The position numbers and the translations under genes were made by a program. Positions 8,474 to 17,905 of a stretch of DNA of 64,000 nt are shown piece after piece; position 1 is the first letter of the stretch; each line of letters begins with the position of its first letter. The stretch spans positions 1 through 64,000 of the forward strand of contig JAYTVA010000041.1 of the NCBI GenBank assembly GCA_043744255.1. Reading direction: 5' to 3'. The notes under the pieces were generated by a model, which did no database searches, was not told the origin of the DNA, and worked only from the letters and a program-made list of their open reading frames with translations. This stretch comes from UKL13-2 sp043744255. GTDB lineage: Bacteria; Pseudomonadota; Gammaproteobacteria; Burkholderiales; Usitatibacteraceae.

Positions 8474-9742
8474 CTACCGCCGCCCCAACGCCCGCCAACC
8501 AATATCCCTACGATACTGCATTCCATCGAACTTGATCGGCTCCAGCATTTGATACGCGCGCTGCTGCGCCTGCTTCACCGTATCACCCAATGCCGTCACA
8601 CACAACACACGCCCGCCGTTGGTGACGATATTGCCATCGACTTCAGTGGTGCCCGCATGAAACACGCGCGCTTCATTGTCATTTTTCGGTAGCCCGGAAA
8701 CCGCGTCGCCTTTTTTCGGCGCATCCGGATAACCACCCGCCGCCATCACCACGCCCAGCGCTGCGCGACGATCCCATTCTGGCTCGACTTGATCGAGCGT
8801 GCCATTGACACCGCGATCCAGCAGCGACAAAAAATCAGTCTTCAAACGCATCATGATCGGCTGCGTTTCTGGGTCGCCCATGCGCGCATTAAATTCCACC
8901 ACGCGCGGTTTGGCATCCGCGCCGATCATCAGACCCGCATACAAAAACCCCACGAACGGCGCGCCTTCCGAGGCCATTCCCTTCAACGTCGGGCGAATAA
9001 TTTCGCGCATGGTGCGCGCATGCACCTCGGGGGTCACGACCGGCGCAGGCGAATACGCGCCCATGCCGCCGGTGTTCGGCCCCGTGTCACCGTCGAAGAT
9101 GCGCTTGTGATCTTGCGTGGAGGCGAATGGTACGGCGTGCTTGCCGTCGCACAGACAAATAAAACTCGCCTCTTCGCCTTCCATAAATTCTTCAATCACC
9201 ACGCGGTGATTCGCGTCGCCGTCGCTGCCCGCAAACATTTTGTCGATGGCGGCCAGCGCTTCAGCAAGTGTCATCGCTACCACTACACCTTTGCCCGCCG
9301 CGAGACCATCGGCCTTGATGACGATGGGGGCACCCTCCGCTTCCACATACGCGCGCGCCTCGGCAGCGTTGGTGAAGGTCGCGTATTTCGAAGTCGGGAT
9401 GTTGTGCCGCACCATGAACCGCTTGGCGAAATCTTTCGATGATTCAAGTTGCGCCGCGCGTTGCGTGGGGCCGAAGATGCGCAGACCCGCCGCATGAAAC
9501 GCATCGACAATACCGGCAGCCAACGGCGCTTCGGGGCCGACCACGGTCAGGTAGATTTTTTCGTGTTGCGCGAATTTCACGAGGTTGGAAACGTCGTGCA
9601 AATTGACGTTGAATAAGCCGTCCTCATGCAGCGTGCCCGCGTTGCCCGGCGCCACGTACACGCGCTGCACGCGCGGGTTTTGCGCCAGTCGCCACGCCAT
9701 CGCGTGTTCGCGGCCACCAGAGCCTATTACCAATAGTTTCAT
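8474..9742 (-). CDS. purD: Phosphoribosylamine-glycine ligase (GARS)
   Basis: PurD joins phosphoribosylamine and glycine with ATP in purine synthesis. The 422-residue protein starts MKLLVIGSGGREHAMAW and carries the ATP-grasp blocks KADGLAAGKGVVVA, GMGAYSPAP and EFNARMGDPETQ, all typical. No Shine-Dalgarno sequence is seen; the gene follows purH by 32 bases. The start sits in a 14-bp triplication that creates two mini-ORFs, described separately. Translation is probably coupled to purH. Confidence 0.97.
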   Translation of the reverse strand: MKLLVIGSGGREHAMAWRLAQNPRVQRVYVAPGNAGTLHEDGLFNVNLHDVSNLVKFAQHEKIYLTVVGPEAPLAAGIVDAFHAAGLRIFGPTQRAAQLESSKDFAKRFMVRHNIPTSKYATFTNAAEARAYVEAEGAPIVIKADGLAAGKGVVVAMTLAEALAAIDKMFAGSDGDANHRVVIEEFMEGEEASFICLCDGKHAVPFASTQDHKRIFDGDTGPNTGGMGAYSPAPVVTPEVHARTMREIIRPTLKGMASEGAPFVGFLYAGLMIGADAKPRVVEFNARMGDPETQPIMMRLKTDFLSLLDRGVNGTLDQVEPEWDRRAALGVVMAAGGYPDAPKKGDAVSGLPKNDNEARVFHAGTTEVDGNIVTNGGRVLCVTALGDTVKQAQQRAYQMLEPIKFDGMQYRRDIGWRALGRR

Positions 9743-9770
9743 GCTAATAGTTTCATGCGAGTAGTTTCAT
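9739..9770 (-). promoter_or_regulatory. Triplicated purD start with two overlapping 5-codon uORFs
   Basis: On the minus strand a 14-base unit beginning ATGAAACTA occurs three times in tandem, with ATGs at 9770, 9756 and 9742; the third is the purD start. Because 14 is not a multiple of three, the first two read MKLLA and stop at a TGA nested in the next ATGA. The purH stop is four bases before the first ATG. This arrangement could pass terminating ribosomes from purH to purD by serial reinitiation. Confidence 0.75.
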
Positions 9771-9774
9771 TTGT

Positions 9775-11340
9775 TTAATGCCGAAAATGCCGCATGCCCG
9801 TGACGACTAACGCCACTCCACGCTCATCCGCCGCGGCGATCACTTCATCGTCACGCATCGAACCGCCTGGATGAATAATGGCGGTAGCACCCGCATCGGC
9901 GATGACATCGAGCCCATCGCGAAATGGAAAAAATGCGTCGCTGGCGGCAACCGAACCGTCGAGCGTGAGCCCTGCGTTCTTGGCTTTGATCGCGGCGATT
10001 TTGGTCGAGTCGATGCGGCTCATTTGCCCGGCACCGACGCCGAGGGTCATGCCGTAGCGGCAAAACACAATCGCGTTCGACTTCACGTACTTGGCTACGC
10101 GGAACGCGAAGATGAGGTCGTTCATTTCGTCAGCGGTTGGTTGGCGTTTGGTGACGACCTTTAGTTCGGCAACGTCAAAATCATCGGAGGTTTGCACCAA
10201 CAATCCACCGCCGACCCGCTTCATGTCAAATTTATTCAAATTTTTCGCGAGCGGAACTTGCAGCACGCGCACGTTTTGTTTGGCTTTGAATACTGCCAAC
10301 GCGGCGTCACTGAGCGCAGGTGCCAGCAACACTTCGACAAACTGTTTCGCAACCAACTCAGCGGTCGCACCATCGACCTCGCGATTGAACGCGATGATGC
10401 CGCCGAAGGCAGAGGTTGGGTCTGTCTCGAGCGCGCGTTGGTAGGCCGTGATCGTGTTATCGGCAATCGCCACGCCACATGGATTGGCGTGCTTGACGAT
10501 CACGCATACCGGCACATCGAACGAACGCGCGCATTCCCACGCGGCATCGGCATCGGCGACGTTGTTGTATGACAGCGGTTTGCCTTGCAATTGCGTGTAG
10601 CTCGCAAGCGTGCCCTTCGGCGGATGCGCCTCGACGTAGAACGAAGCCTGCTGGTGCGGATTCTCGCCGTAGCGCATGGCCTGGGCTTTGCGCAGATGCA
10701 AATTTAGCCGATCCGGGAACGGCTGTGGGTGATTGTGCTCATCAAGTGACGTCAGAAAATTCGCGATCATGCCGTCGTATTCGGCGGTATGCGAAAACGC
10801 TTTTTTTGCGAGTGCGAAACGGGTCGCGGCGCTCAGTGCGCCGCTTTGCGTGTTCATGTCTGTCAGTAGGTGAGCGTAATCGGCAACGTCGGTGACGATG
10901 GCGACAAACGCGTGATTTTTTGCTGCCGAGCGCACCATCGCCGGGCCGCCGATGTCGATATTTTCAATCGCCTCATCGAGCGTGACGTTCGCTTTCGCAA
11001 TCGTCGCCGCGAACGGATAAAGATTCACCACTACCAAATCAATCGGCGGGATCTCGTGCGCAGTCATCGACGCCGTGTGATGCGCCAGATCGCGCCGCGC
11101 GAGAATGCCGCCATGAATTTTCGGATGCAGCGTCTTCACGCGGCCATCCATCATCTCTGGAAAGCCAGTGTAGTCGCCGACTTCCGTGACTTTGATGTGA
11201 TGCTCGGCGAGTAATTTCGCGGTACCGCCGGTGGAGAGAATCTCTACGCCGTAGCTCGCGAGCGCACGGGCAAAATCAACGATGCCGGATTTGTCGGAGA
11301 CGCTGATGAGGGCGCGTTTGATGACGATGGGCATACTCAT
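9775..11340 (-). CDS. purH: Bifunctional AICAR formyltransferase / IMP cyclohydrolase
   Basis: PurH performs the last two steps of IMP synthesis. The 521-residue protein has the N-terminal cyclohydrolase (MGS-like) domain with ISVSDKSG, STGGTAKLL and GRVKTLHPKIHGG, and the formyltransferase domain with YGENPHQ, KHANPCG and SDAFFPFRDGLD. It ends GMRHFRH, the typical terminus. It lies between fis and purD, the order usual in betaproteobacteria. The ATG at 11334 is an alternative start. Confidence 0.97.
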   Translation of the reverse strand: MSMPIVIKRALISVSDKSGIVDFARALASYGVEILSTGGTAKLLAEHHIKVTEVGDYTGFPEMMDGRVKTLHPKIHGGILARRDLAHHTASMTAHEIPPIDLVVVNLYPFAATIAKANVTLDEAIENIDIGGPAMVRSAAKNHAFVAIVTDVADYAHLLTDMNTQSGALSAATRFALAKKAFSHTAEYDGMIANFLTSLDEHNHPQPFPDRLNLHLRKAQAMRYGENPHQQASFYVEAHPPKGTLASYTQLQGKPLSYNNVADADAAWECARSFDVPVCVIVKHANPCGVAIADNTITAYQRALETDPTSAFGGIIAFNREVDGATAELVAKQFVEVLLAPALSDAALAVFKAKQNVRVLQVPLAKNLNKFDMKRVGGGLLVQTSDDFDVAELKVVTKRQPTADEMNDLIFAFRVAKYVKSNAIVFCRYGMTLGVGAGQMSRIDSTKIAAIKAKNAGLTLDGSVAASDAFFPFRDGLDVIADAGATAIIHPGGSMRDDEVIAAADERGVALVVTGMRHFRH

Positions 11341-11358
11341 GCCGACCCCACCGCTGAA

Positions 11359-11619
11359 TTACTCAATGCCATGCTCAGTCAATTTCTTGCGCAGTGTATT
11401 GCGGTTGAGTCCAAGCAGTTCTGCCGCGCGTGTCTGGTTACCTTCGGCGTGATGCATCACGACTTCAAGTAGAGGTCGCTCGACGTTGGCGACCACCATG
11501 TCGTAAATATCGGTGGCGTGCTCGCCGTCCAAATCTTTGAAGTACTGCTTCATCATTTTGCGAATGCATGCAGACAGCTCGCTGTCCCGCTCATCTTTAC
11601 GTGGCGGTGTGTTGACCAT
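11359..11619 (-). CDS. fis: Fis-family DNA-binding protein
   Basis: An 86-residue protein whose C-terminal half (LLEVVMHHAEGNQTRAAELLGLNRNTLRKKL) is the Fis helix-turn-helix, shared with NtrC C-termini. Fis bends DNA and modulates rRNA, recombination and growth-phase promoters. GGGAGGA sits just upstream of the ATG. It lies between dusB and purH, the conserved place. The N-terminus is shorter than in the E. coli protein (98 residues), as usual for this class. Confidence 0.95.
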   Translation of the reverse strand: MVNTPPRKDERDSELSACIRKMMKQYFKDLDGEHATDIYDMVVANVERPLLEVVMHHAEGNQTRAAELLGLNRNTLRKKLTEHGIE

Positions 11620-11658
11620 GAATATCCTCCCGACTGCTTTATTGTCGTTGTGTTGTTG

Positions 11659-12690
11659 TTAAGCCGCACGCAGCAATTGCCGCGCGACCGCTTCTTCTTG
11701 GAAATCAAAAAACACGTACCCCTGTGCCAGAAGCTCCTGCAAGTAATTCATGGTCGCCGCAAATTGTCCGCTGGTGCCGATGATCGCGTTCATCTTCTGC
11801 CGAAAATCCTCAGCGCCCGGCCCACCGCGCAGATACCACGCGATATGTTTACGCGCGATCCGATAGCCTTTTTCTTCACCGTAAAACGCGTACAAATTTT
11901 GCAGGTGCTCGGCGGCGATCTCGCGCACCTCAGTCACTGTCGGCGGCGCAAGATGCGTACCGGTCTTCAGAAAAAAGTCGATCTCGCGAAAAATCCACGG
12001 ACGACCCTGCGCGGCGCGGCCAATCATCACTGCATCCGCGTTGGTGTAGGCCAAGACATGGCGTGCAGTTTCAGGCGAATCAATATCGCCATTCGCTACC
12101 ACTGGAATCTTTACCGATGCCTTCACCGCGCGAATGGTGTCGTACTCGGCCTCACCGTTATACAAATCAGTACGCGTGCGGCCATGCACCGCCAACGATT
12201 GGATACCGTTTTCTTCGGCAATGCGCGCGATAGTGAGTGCGTTCTTATGCTCGCGATCCCAGCCGGTGCGGATCTTCAGAGTCACCGGTACGTTCACTGC
12301 GCTGACCACAGCGGTCACAATCCGCGCCACCAGCGGCTCGTCTTGCAACAGCGCCGAGCCCGCTGCGACGTTGCAAACTTTTTTTGCGGGGCATCCCATG
12401 TTGATGTCGATGATCTGCGCGCCGCGATCCACGTTATAGCGCGCGGCTTCTGCCATCATTTCTGGCGCAGCCCCGGCGATCTGCACGACGATGGGGTCAA
12501 CCTCGCCAGTGTGATCGCCGCGACGAATGGATTTCTCGGTCGCCCACAGTTTTGCGTTCGACGCCACCATCTCAGACACCGCCATGCCCGCGCCAAGGCG
12601 CTTCACCAGCATGCGGAACGGACGATCCGTTACACCCGCCATCGGTGCGGCGATCAAATTATTCTTGAGGGAGATGTGGCCGATTTGCAC
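11659..12690 (-). CDS. dusB: tRNA-dihydrouridine synthase B
   Basis: DusB reduces uridine 17 in the tRNA D-loop using FMN and NADPH. The 343-residue protein starts at a GTG (12690) giving MQIGHISLKNNLIAAPMAGVTDRPFR, matching family N-termini. It has the FMN-barrel block INMGCPAKKVCNVAAGSALL with the catalytic Cys, KIRTGWD and IGRAAQGRPWIF. It heads dusB-fis. No Shine-Dalgarno is visible because a hairpin with a T tract directly precedes the start codon. Confidence 0.96.
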   Translation of the reverse strand: MQIGHISLKNNLIAAPMAGVTDRPFRMLVKRLGAGMAVSEMVASNAKLWATEKSIRRGDHTGEVDPIVVQIAGAAPEMMAEAARYNVDRGAQIIDINMGCPAKKVCNVAAGSALLQDEPLVARIVTAVVSAVNVPVTLKIRTGWDREHKNALTIARIAEENGIQSLAVHGRTRTDLYNGEAEYDTIRAVKASVKIPVVANGDIDSPETARHVLAYTNADAVMIGRAAQGRPWIFREIDFFLKTGTHLAPPTVTEVREIAAEHLQNLYAFYGEEKGYRIARKHIAWYLRGGPGAEDFRQKMNAIIGTSGQFAATMNYLQELLAQGYVFFDFQEEAVARQLLRAA

Positions 12691-12720
12691 AAAAAATAAA
12701 GCGTCGTGAGGAACGACGCT
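12691..12720 (-). terminator. Terminator-like hairpin abutting the dusB start
   Basis: On the minus strand AGCGTCGT (12720-12713) pairs perfectly with ACGACGCT (12707-12700) around a 5-base loop and is followed by TTTATTTTTT up to the GTG start at 12690. The structure has the form of an intrinsic terminator. Its position inside the leader, after a plausible promoter, suggests attenuation of dusB-fis rather than simple insulation. Confidence 0.6.
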
Positions 12721-12747
12721 GTTGCCTTTGTATAACTGAAACAGGGC

Positions 12748-12780
12748 TGCCTATTTTATAGGCAATTTGAATTCGCGCAA
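12748..12780 (-). promoter_or_regulatory. Candidate dusB-fis promoter with palindrome
   Basis: On the minus strand TTGCGC (12780-12775) and TAAAAT (12758-12753) are 16 bases apart. The -10 lies within a perfect palindrome, TGCCTAT-N3-ATAGGCA (12748-12764), and is followed by a GC-rich stretch like the discriminators of growth-rate-controlled promoters. It is assigned by eye only. Confidence 0.4.
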
Positions 12781-12918
12781 ACTAATTTTGTTGTTTCGAG
12801 GAAATGCACGCAAGGTGCTGATTTGGTGGTGTGATTTTTTTGGTGGCGTGTTGTTGTGGTGCTGATCTCATGACGTGCGCACTTCGCAATCCGCGAAGTG
12901 AAAATAAATCGGACACAG

Positions 12919-13118
12919 CGCACTGAACTTCCCCCTTTGCAAAAGGGGGAGTGAGGGGGAGAGCGCAGCGAGGGGGCAGTGCGGTGGTAGATGCTAAGGC
13001 ATTTGCGCAAGTTTGATACAGACGTAACGGGCTAAGCGCTTCGCTGGAAACGACAACAATTGGCCGTGACCGAAAATCCCCCTCAATCCCCCTTTTGCAA
13101 AGGGGGAAGTGCAGTGCG
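12919..13118. repeat. 200-bp MITE-like element with 42-bp terminal inverted repeats
   Basis: The 42-base ends (12919-12960 and 13077-13118) are inverted copies with two mismatches, and each contains a CCCCCTTT-N3-AAAGGGGG hairpin. No transposase is inside. Fragments of the same family recur at 21562-21669 and 34050-34173. The rest of the 12721-13174 gap holds an 8-bp inverted repeat (12880-12900) and no gene. Confidence 0.8.
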
Positions 13119-13174
13119 GTGATCTCGGCTCCGGTTATCAGCAGCAGTCGGCGACCAAGTGGCTCTTATGATTT

Positions 13175-16100
13175 CTATTCGACAGCCCCATACCCCCCAC
13201 CTCCCGGCGTCTCCAACACAAACACATCGCCCGCCTGCACTTCAGTCTCATCCGAAAACCCAAGCGCAGTACGGCCACCGTCCACCCGCTCGACCCAATT
13301 TGCGCCCAACCCACCGACCGCACCTCCATCCATCCCAAACGGCGCAACCCGCCGATGTCCCGCCAAAATCGCTGCTGTCATCGGCTGCAAAAAACGAATC
13401 TTGCGCGTCGCGCCGTCTCCGCCACGCCACTTGCCTGCGCCACCCGAGTCGCGCCGGATGGTGTGCTCCTCGACACGTACCGGGTAGCGCCATTCCAAAA
13501 TCTCTGGGTCGGTCAGGCGCGAGTTGGTCATGTGCGCTTGCACCGTGTCGCAGCCGTTGAAACCTGCGCCCGCACCGGTGCCGCCGGAGACGGTTTCGTA
13601 ATACTGATATTGATTATTACCAAACGTGAAGTTGTTCATCGTGCCGTAACTCGCGGCCATCACGCCGAGTGCGCCGATGATGGCGTCGGTGATGCACTGC
13701 GAGGTCTCGACGTTGCCAGCTACCGTGGCCGCTGGCGGTACCGGGCTTAACATCGAGCCCGGTGGGATGATGATGGTGAGTGGCTTCAGGCAACCGGCGT
13801 TGAGCGGAATATCGTTATCGACCAGCATGCGAAATACGTACAACACAGCGGCGTACACGACCGCTGACGGCGCGTTGAAATTCGATTCGAGTTGCGGCGA
13901 GGTGCCGGTGAAATCAATGGTGGCGCTGCGTTTATCCGCGCCAACAGTCACGCGTACGTTGATGACCGCGCCATTGTCCATTTCATAAGCAAATGCGCCG
14001 TCGTTGAGTTTACCGATCACGCGCCGTACGCATTCTTCGGCGTTGTCCTGCACGTGCTGCATATAGGCGTTGACGGTGGCAAGCCCGAAGTGCGCGACCA
14101 TTCGGCGTAATTCCTGCACGCCCTTTTCGTTTGCTGCCACTTGCGCGCGCAGATCCGCGATGTTCTGGTCAATATTGCGCGCCGGGTGTTTGGCACCGGC
14201 GAGGCGTGCGCGCACTTCGGCTTCGAGCATCACCCCGTCTTCCACGAGCTTCACGTTGTCGAGCAATACGCCTTCATCTTCTACCGTTTTGGAAAACGGC
14301 GGCATCGAGCCAGGTGTGATGCCGCCGATGTCGGCGTGATGGCCGCGCGAGCCGACGTAAAAAATAATCACATCGCGGTCGTCAAACACGGGCGTCACCA
14401 CCGTCACATCCGGCAAATGCGTGCCGCCGTTGTAAGGATCATTTAACACGTACACATCGCCCGGCTTCATCATGCCTGCGTTTTTGCGCACCACCGTTTT
14501 GATGGATTCACCCATCGAGCCCAAGTGCACTGGCATGTGCGGCGCGTTGGCAATCAAGTTGCCGACCGCATCAAACAGCGCGCAGCTGAAGTCGAGCCGT
14601 TCCTTGATATTCACCGAGTACGCGGTCTGCTGCAACCGCAGACCCATCTGCTCAGCGATTGACATGAACAGGTTGTTGAATACTTCTAGCATCACCGGAT
14701 CGGCGGCGGTGCCGATGGCGTGCCGCGTCGTGCGCGCGACCGAGCGCGTGAGCACGAGATGGTTTTGTGCGGTGACGCTAACCTGCCATTCCGGCTCGAT
14801 GATGGTGGTGCCGTTTTGCTCGGCGATGATCGCGGGGCCTTGAATGAGTTGCCCGATGGCGAGCGCCTCGCGCGCAAAAATCGGCGCGCGGTGTGGTGCG
14901 CCACCGGCAGTCATTGCCGCAAACGCCAATGGGGGCGAGGGGTTTGCGGCATTCGTGGGGGCGGCCTCGGCAGGCGCATCGCTGCCACCAATCGCTTCTA
15001 CTGACACCGCTTCCGCGATCAGCGCACGGCCGGGCATCAGGAAACTGAAGCGCTTGCGGTATTCATTCTCAAACGCGGACGACATCGCGCCAGCCTCGGC
15101 GAACGCGACGATCAGCGCTGAATCTGTTCCCGCGTAACGTAGGTGTACGCGCCTCTCCACGCGCACGCGGGCAGCGGGTACGTCTTGTGCGAGCACCTCG
15201 TCACGCGCACTCGCGGCCAGTTCGTCGAGTGCCCCGGAAATTGCGGACATGCTGGTGCTGACACTGGCAGCATCCAGCGCCAGCTCGATGGCGCGTTCGC
15301 GCATCGCTGTGATGTCCGCAAGCCCCATGCCGTAAGCGGACAGCACGCCTGCGAGCGGGTGGATGTATACGCGCGTCATGCCGAGCGCGTCGGCAACCAA
15401 GCACGCGTGCTGCCCACCTGCGCCGCCGAACGAGGCCAATGTGTACTCGGTCACATCGTGGCCGCGCTGGACGGAAATGAACTTGATGGCGTTTGCCATG
15501 TTGGCCACCGCGACCTGCAAGAAGCCCTCGGCGACTTGGTGCGGCGATGTTTGCTTCCCGGTGACGGATTCGATCTCGGCGGCCAGCGTCAGAAATTTTT
15601 CACGCACTACCTCGGCATCGAGCGTGGCATCACCACGAGGCCCGAACACGCTGGGGAAATGCTGTGGCTGAATTTTGCCCAGCATCACATTGCAGTCGGT
15701 GACCGTCAGTGGACCGCCGCGCCGGTAGCAGGCGGGGCCGGGATTCGCGCCCGCACTATCTGGCCCGACGCGATATTTTTGTCCGTCAAAATGCAGGATC
15801 GAGCCACCACCCGCCGCGATGGTATGAATCGACATCATCGGTGCGCGCATCCGTACACCCGCCACCGCCGTTTCAAACTCGCGCTCCAACACGCCCGCGT
15901 AGTGCGACACATCGGTGGATGTGCCGCCCATATCAAAGCCGATCACCTTGTCGAAGCCCGCCGCAGTAGCCGTGCGCACCATGCCAATAATGCCGCCCGC
16001 GGGCCCGCTCAAAATCGAATCCTTGCCTTGAAAGCGATGTGCATCAGTCAAGCCGCCGTTGGATTGCATAAAAAATAGTCGCGTATCCGGCAACTCGGCG

Positions 16101-16789
16101 GCGACCTGATCGACGTAGCGGCGCAACACCGGCGAGAGATACGCATCAACCACGGTGGTGTCGCCGCGCGAAACGATCTTCATTAGCGGGCTGACTTCAT
16201 GCGACACCGACACCTGCGTGAAGCCGACTTCGCGGGCGATAGCGGCGATGCGTTTTTCATGCTGTGTAAACCGGTAGCCGTGCATGAGCACGATGGCAAT
16301 AGCCTGAAACCCCTTATGCCGTGCGGTGTTCAAGGCATTGCGTGCGGCGTTCTCGTCCAGTGCGCGCACCACCTCGCCGTGCGCGCCGATACGCTCATCG
16401 ATCTCCACGACCTCGCGATAGAGCATTTCCGGGAGGATGATTTCACGATCAAAAATGCGTGGGCGGTTTTGATACGCGATGCGTAACTGATCGCGAAACC
16501 CGCGCGTGATCGCGAGTGCGGTCGGCTCGCCTTTGCGTTCTAGTAACGCGTTGGTGGCAACCGTGGTGCCCATTTTTACGGCATCAATTTGGGTGGTGGG
16601 AATCGTTGCGCCAGCAGGGACATTCAGCAAATGGCGAATCCCGGCAACCGCCGCATCCCGATACTGCTCAGGATTTTCCGACAACAGTTTGTGGGTGGTG
16701 AGCGCGCCATCCGGGCGGCGCGCGACGATGTCGGTGAACGTGCCGCCGCGATCAATCCAGAATTGCCAGCGGGGTTGAGGTGGGTTCAT
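13175..16789 (-). CDS. Fused hydantoinase A/B, 5-oxoprolinase-type ATPase
   Basis: The 1204-residue protein joins the HyuA-type half (WIDRGGTFTDIVARRPDG at 11 onward, GFDMGGTSTDVS) to the HyuB-type half (starting near DPVMLEVFNNLFMSIAEQMG, with NDPYNGGTHLPDVT and GTGAGAGFNGCDTVQAHMTN). Single-chain enzymes of this form are ATP-dependent 5-oxoprolinases or close relatives that open a cyclic amide such as 5-oxoproline. I start at the ATG at 16789 (MNPPQPRWQFW). It is divergent from a TRAP transporter that could import its substrate. Substrate specificity cannot be read from sequence. Confidence 0.93.
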   Translation of the reverse strand: MNPPQPRWQFWIDRGGTFTDIVARRPDGALTTHKLLSENPEQYRDAAVAGIRHLLNVPAGATIPTTQIDAVKMGTTVATNALLERKGEPTALAITRGFRDQLRIAYQNRPRIFDREIILPEMLYREVVEIDERIGAHGEVVRALDENAARNALNTARHKGFQAIAIVLMHGYRFTQHEKRIAAIAREVGFTQVSVSHEVSPLMKIVSRGDTTVVDAYLSPVLRRYVDQVAAELPDTRLFFMQSNGGLTDAHRFQGKDSILSGPAGGIIGMVRTATAAGFDKVIGFDMGGTSTDVSHYAGVLEREFETAVAGVRMRAPMMSIHTIAAGGGSILHFDGQKYRVGPDSAGANPGPACYRRGGPLTVTDCNVMLGKIQPQHFPSVFGPRGDATLDAEVVREKFLTLAAEIESVTGKQTSPHQVAEGFLQVAVANMANAIKFISVQRGHDVTEYTLASFGGAGGQHACLVADALGMTRVYIHPLAGVLSAYGMGLADITAMRERAIELALDAASVSTSMSAISGALDELAASARDEVLAQDVPAARVRVERRVHLRYAGTDSALIVAFAEAGAMSSAFENEYRKRFSFLMPGRALIAEAVSVEAIGGSDAPAEAAPTNAANPSPPLAFAAMTAGGAPHRAPIFAREALAIGQLIQGPAIIAEQNGTTIIEPEWQVSVTAQNHLVLTRSVARTTRHAIGTAADPVMLEVFNNLFMSIAEQMGLRLQQTAYSVNIKERLDFSCALFDAVGNLIANAPHMPVHLGSMGESIKTVVRKNAGMMKPGDVYVLNDPYNGGTHLPDVTVVTPVFDDRDVIIFYVGSRGHHADIGGITPGSMPPFSKTVEDEGVLLDNVKLVEDGVMLEAEVRARLAGAKHPARNIDQNIADLRAQVAANEKGVQELRRMVAHFGLATVNAYMQHVQDNAEECVRRVIGKLNDGAFAYEMDNGAVINVRVTVGADKRSATIDFTGTSPQLESNFNAPSAVVYAAVLYVFRMLVDNDIPLNAGCLKPLTIIIPPGSMLSPVPPAATVAGNVETSQCITDAIIGALGVMAASYGTMNNFTFGNNQYQYYETVSGGTGAGAGFNGCDTVQAHMTNSRLTDPEILEWRYPVRVEEHTIRRDSGGAGKWRGGDGATRKIRFLQPMTAAILAGHRRVAPFGMDGGAVGGLGANWVERVDGGRTALGFSDETEVQAGDVFVLETPGGGGYGAVE

Positions 16790-16921
16790 GTCGTGACTTT
16801 TTGCAGGGTGGGGAGGGTGCACGGATTGTAGCCGTCCCCGCGCAATCAACGGGGGACGTGACGAAACGCCAAATTGTTTCTACACTACGCGCTGCGCAGT
16901 TTCCCACTACCCGGAGGTCAC

Positions 16922-17896
16922 ATGAAACGCACGTTCGCATCTGCTGCACTGTTCGCCGTCGTCTGTTCCGCGCAGGCTCAAACCAAGTGGGACATGCCCA
17001 CCGGCTATGCGCCTACCAATTTCCACACCGAAAACGTCAAGCAATTCGCCGCTGATATTGACAAGGCGACTGGCGGCAAACTGAAAATCATCGTGCACGA
17101 CAACGGCTCGTTGTTCAAGCAAAACGAAATCAAGCGCGCCGTACAATCGGGTCAGGCGCAGGCAGGCGAATTTTTGTTGCCGGCACTCGCTAATGAAGAT
17201 GCGATGTACGGCATCGACTCAGTGCCGTTTCTGGCCGACAGTTTTGATGCCTCGAAAAAATTATGGAAAGTCTCGCGCCCCGCCATTGAAACGCGTCTCG
17301 GCAAACAGGGCGTGAAGGTGTTGTACGGCGTGGCATGGCCACCGCAGGGCGTGTACAGCAAGAAGGCGCTCAATAGCGCAGCCGATCTCAAAGGCAGCAA
17401 ATGGCGCGCCTACAGCCCGCAGACCAACCGCATCGGTGAACTGCTGGGCGCACAGCCGGCCACGATTCAGGCCGCTGAACTTGCACAAGCACTATCGACG
17501 GGTGCCGTGGAAACACACATGACCTCCGGAGCCACCGGCGTAGACATCAAGGTGTGGGATGCGATGGGCAAGGGTGCTTATTACTACGACACGCAAGCGT
17601 GGCTGCCAAAAAATTTGGTGGTGGTGAATCAGAAAGCATTTGATGCGCTCGACAAGTCCACGCAAGAGGCGGTGCTGAAAGCAGCAGCAGATGCTGAGAC
17701 GCGCGGCTGGAAAGCGTCTGAAGTGCGTAACAAGGAAACCGCCGATATCATGGCCAAGAACGGTATGGTGATTGCGCAGCCGACAGCCGCGCTGAAAGCG
17801 GATCTACAAAAAATCGGTGCCACCATGTTGACCGAATGGGAGAAGAACGCCGGCGCCGATGCCAAGAGTGTGCTGGACGCGTACCGCAAGCCATAG
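16922..17896 (+). CDS. dctP: TRAP transporter solute-binding protein (DctP family)
   Basis: A 324-residue periplasmic receptor with a signal peptide (RTFASAALFAVVCSAQA) and DctP-type blocks: NEIKRAVQSGQAQAGEFL, AVETHMTSGATGVD, and the Arg/Asn-bearing segment KGSKWRAYSPQTNRI. I use the ATG at 16922, preceded by GGAGG, rather than the upstream start of the open frame. It heads a complete dctPQM operon and is divergent from the oxoprolinase-type gene, 132 bases away. The ligand is probably a carboxylate or pyroglutamate-like acid, which is inference from context. Confidence 0.92.
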   Translation: MKRTFASAALFAVVCSAQAQTKWDMPTGYAPTNFHTENVKQFAADIDKATGGKLKIIVHDNGSLFKQNEIKRAVQSGQAQAGEFLLPALANEDAMYGIDSVPFLADSFDASKKLWKVSRPAIETRLGKQGVKVLYGVAWPPQGVYSKKALNSAADLKGSKWRAYSPQTNRIGELLGAQPATIQAAELAQALSTGAVETHMTSGATGVDIKVWDAMGKGAYYYDTQAWLPKNLVVVNQKAFDALDKSTQEAVLKAAADAETRGWKASEVRNKETADIMAKNGMVIAQPTAALKADLQKIGATMLTEWEKNAGADAKSVLDAYRKP

Positions 17897-17905
17897 ACTT
17901 TTCTG

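Noticed and set aside
9734..9770. Possible CRISPR-like array
   Set aside because: Three contiguous 14-base units without spacers; they are a start-codon triplication.
11518..12699. 393-codon open frame on the plus strand across dusB
   Set aside because: It is antisense to dusB, whose motifs are complete; the reverse frame shows no domain.
15143..16078. 311-codon open frame antisense to the oxoprolinase-type gene
   Set aside because: It has no motifs or Shine-Dalgarno and lies wholly inside a well-supported gene.
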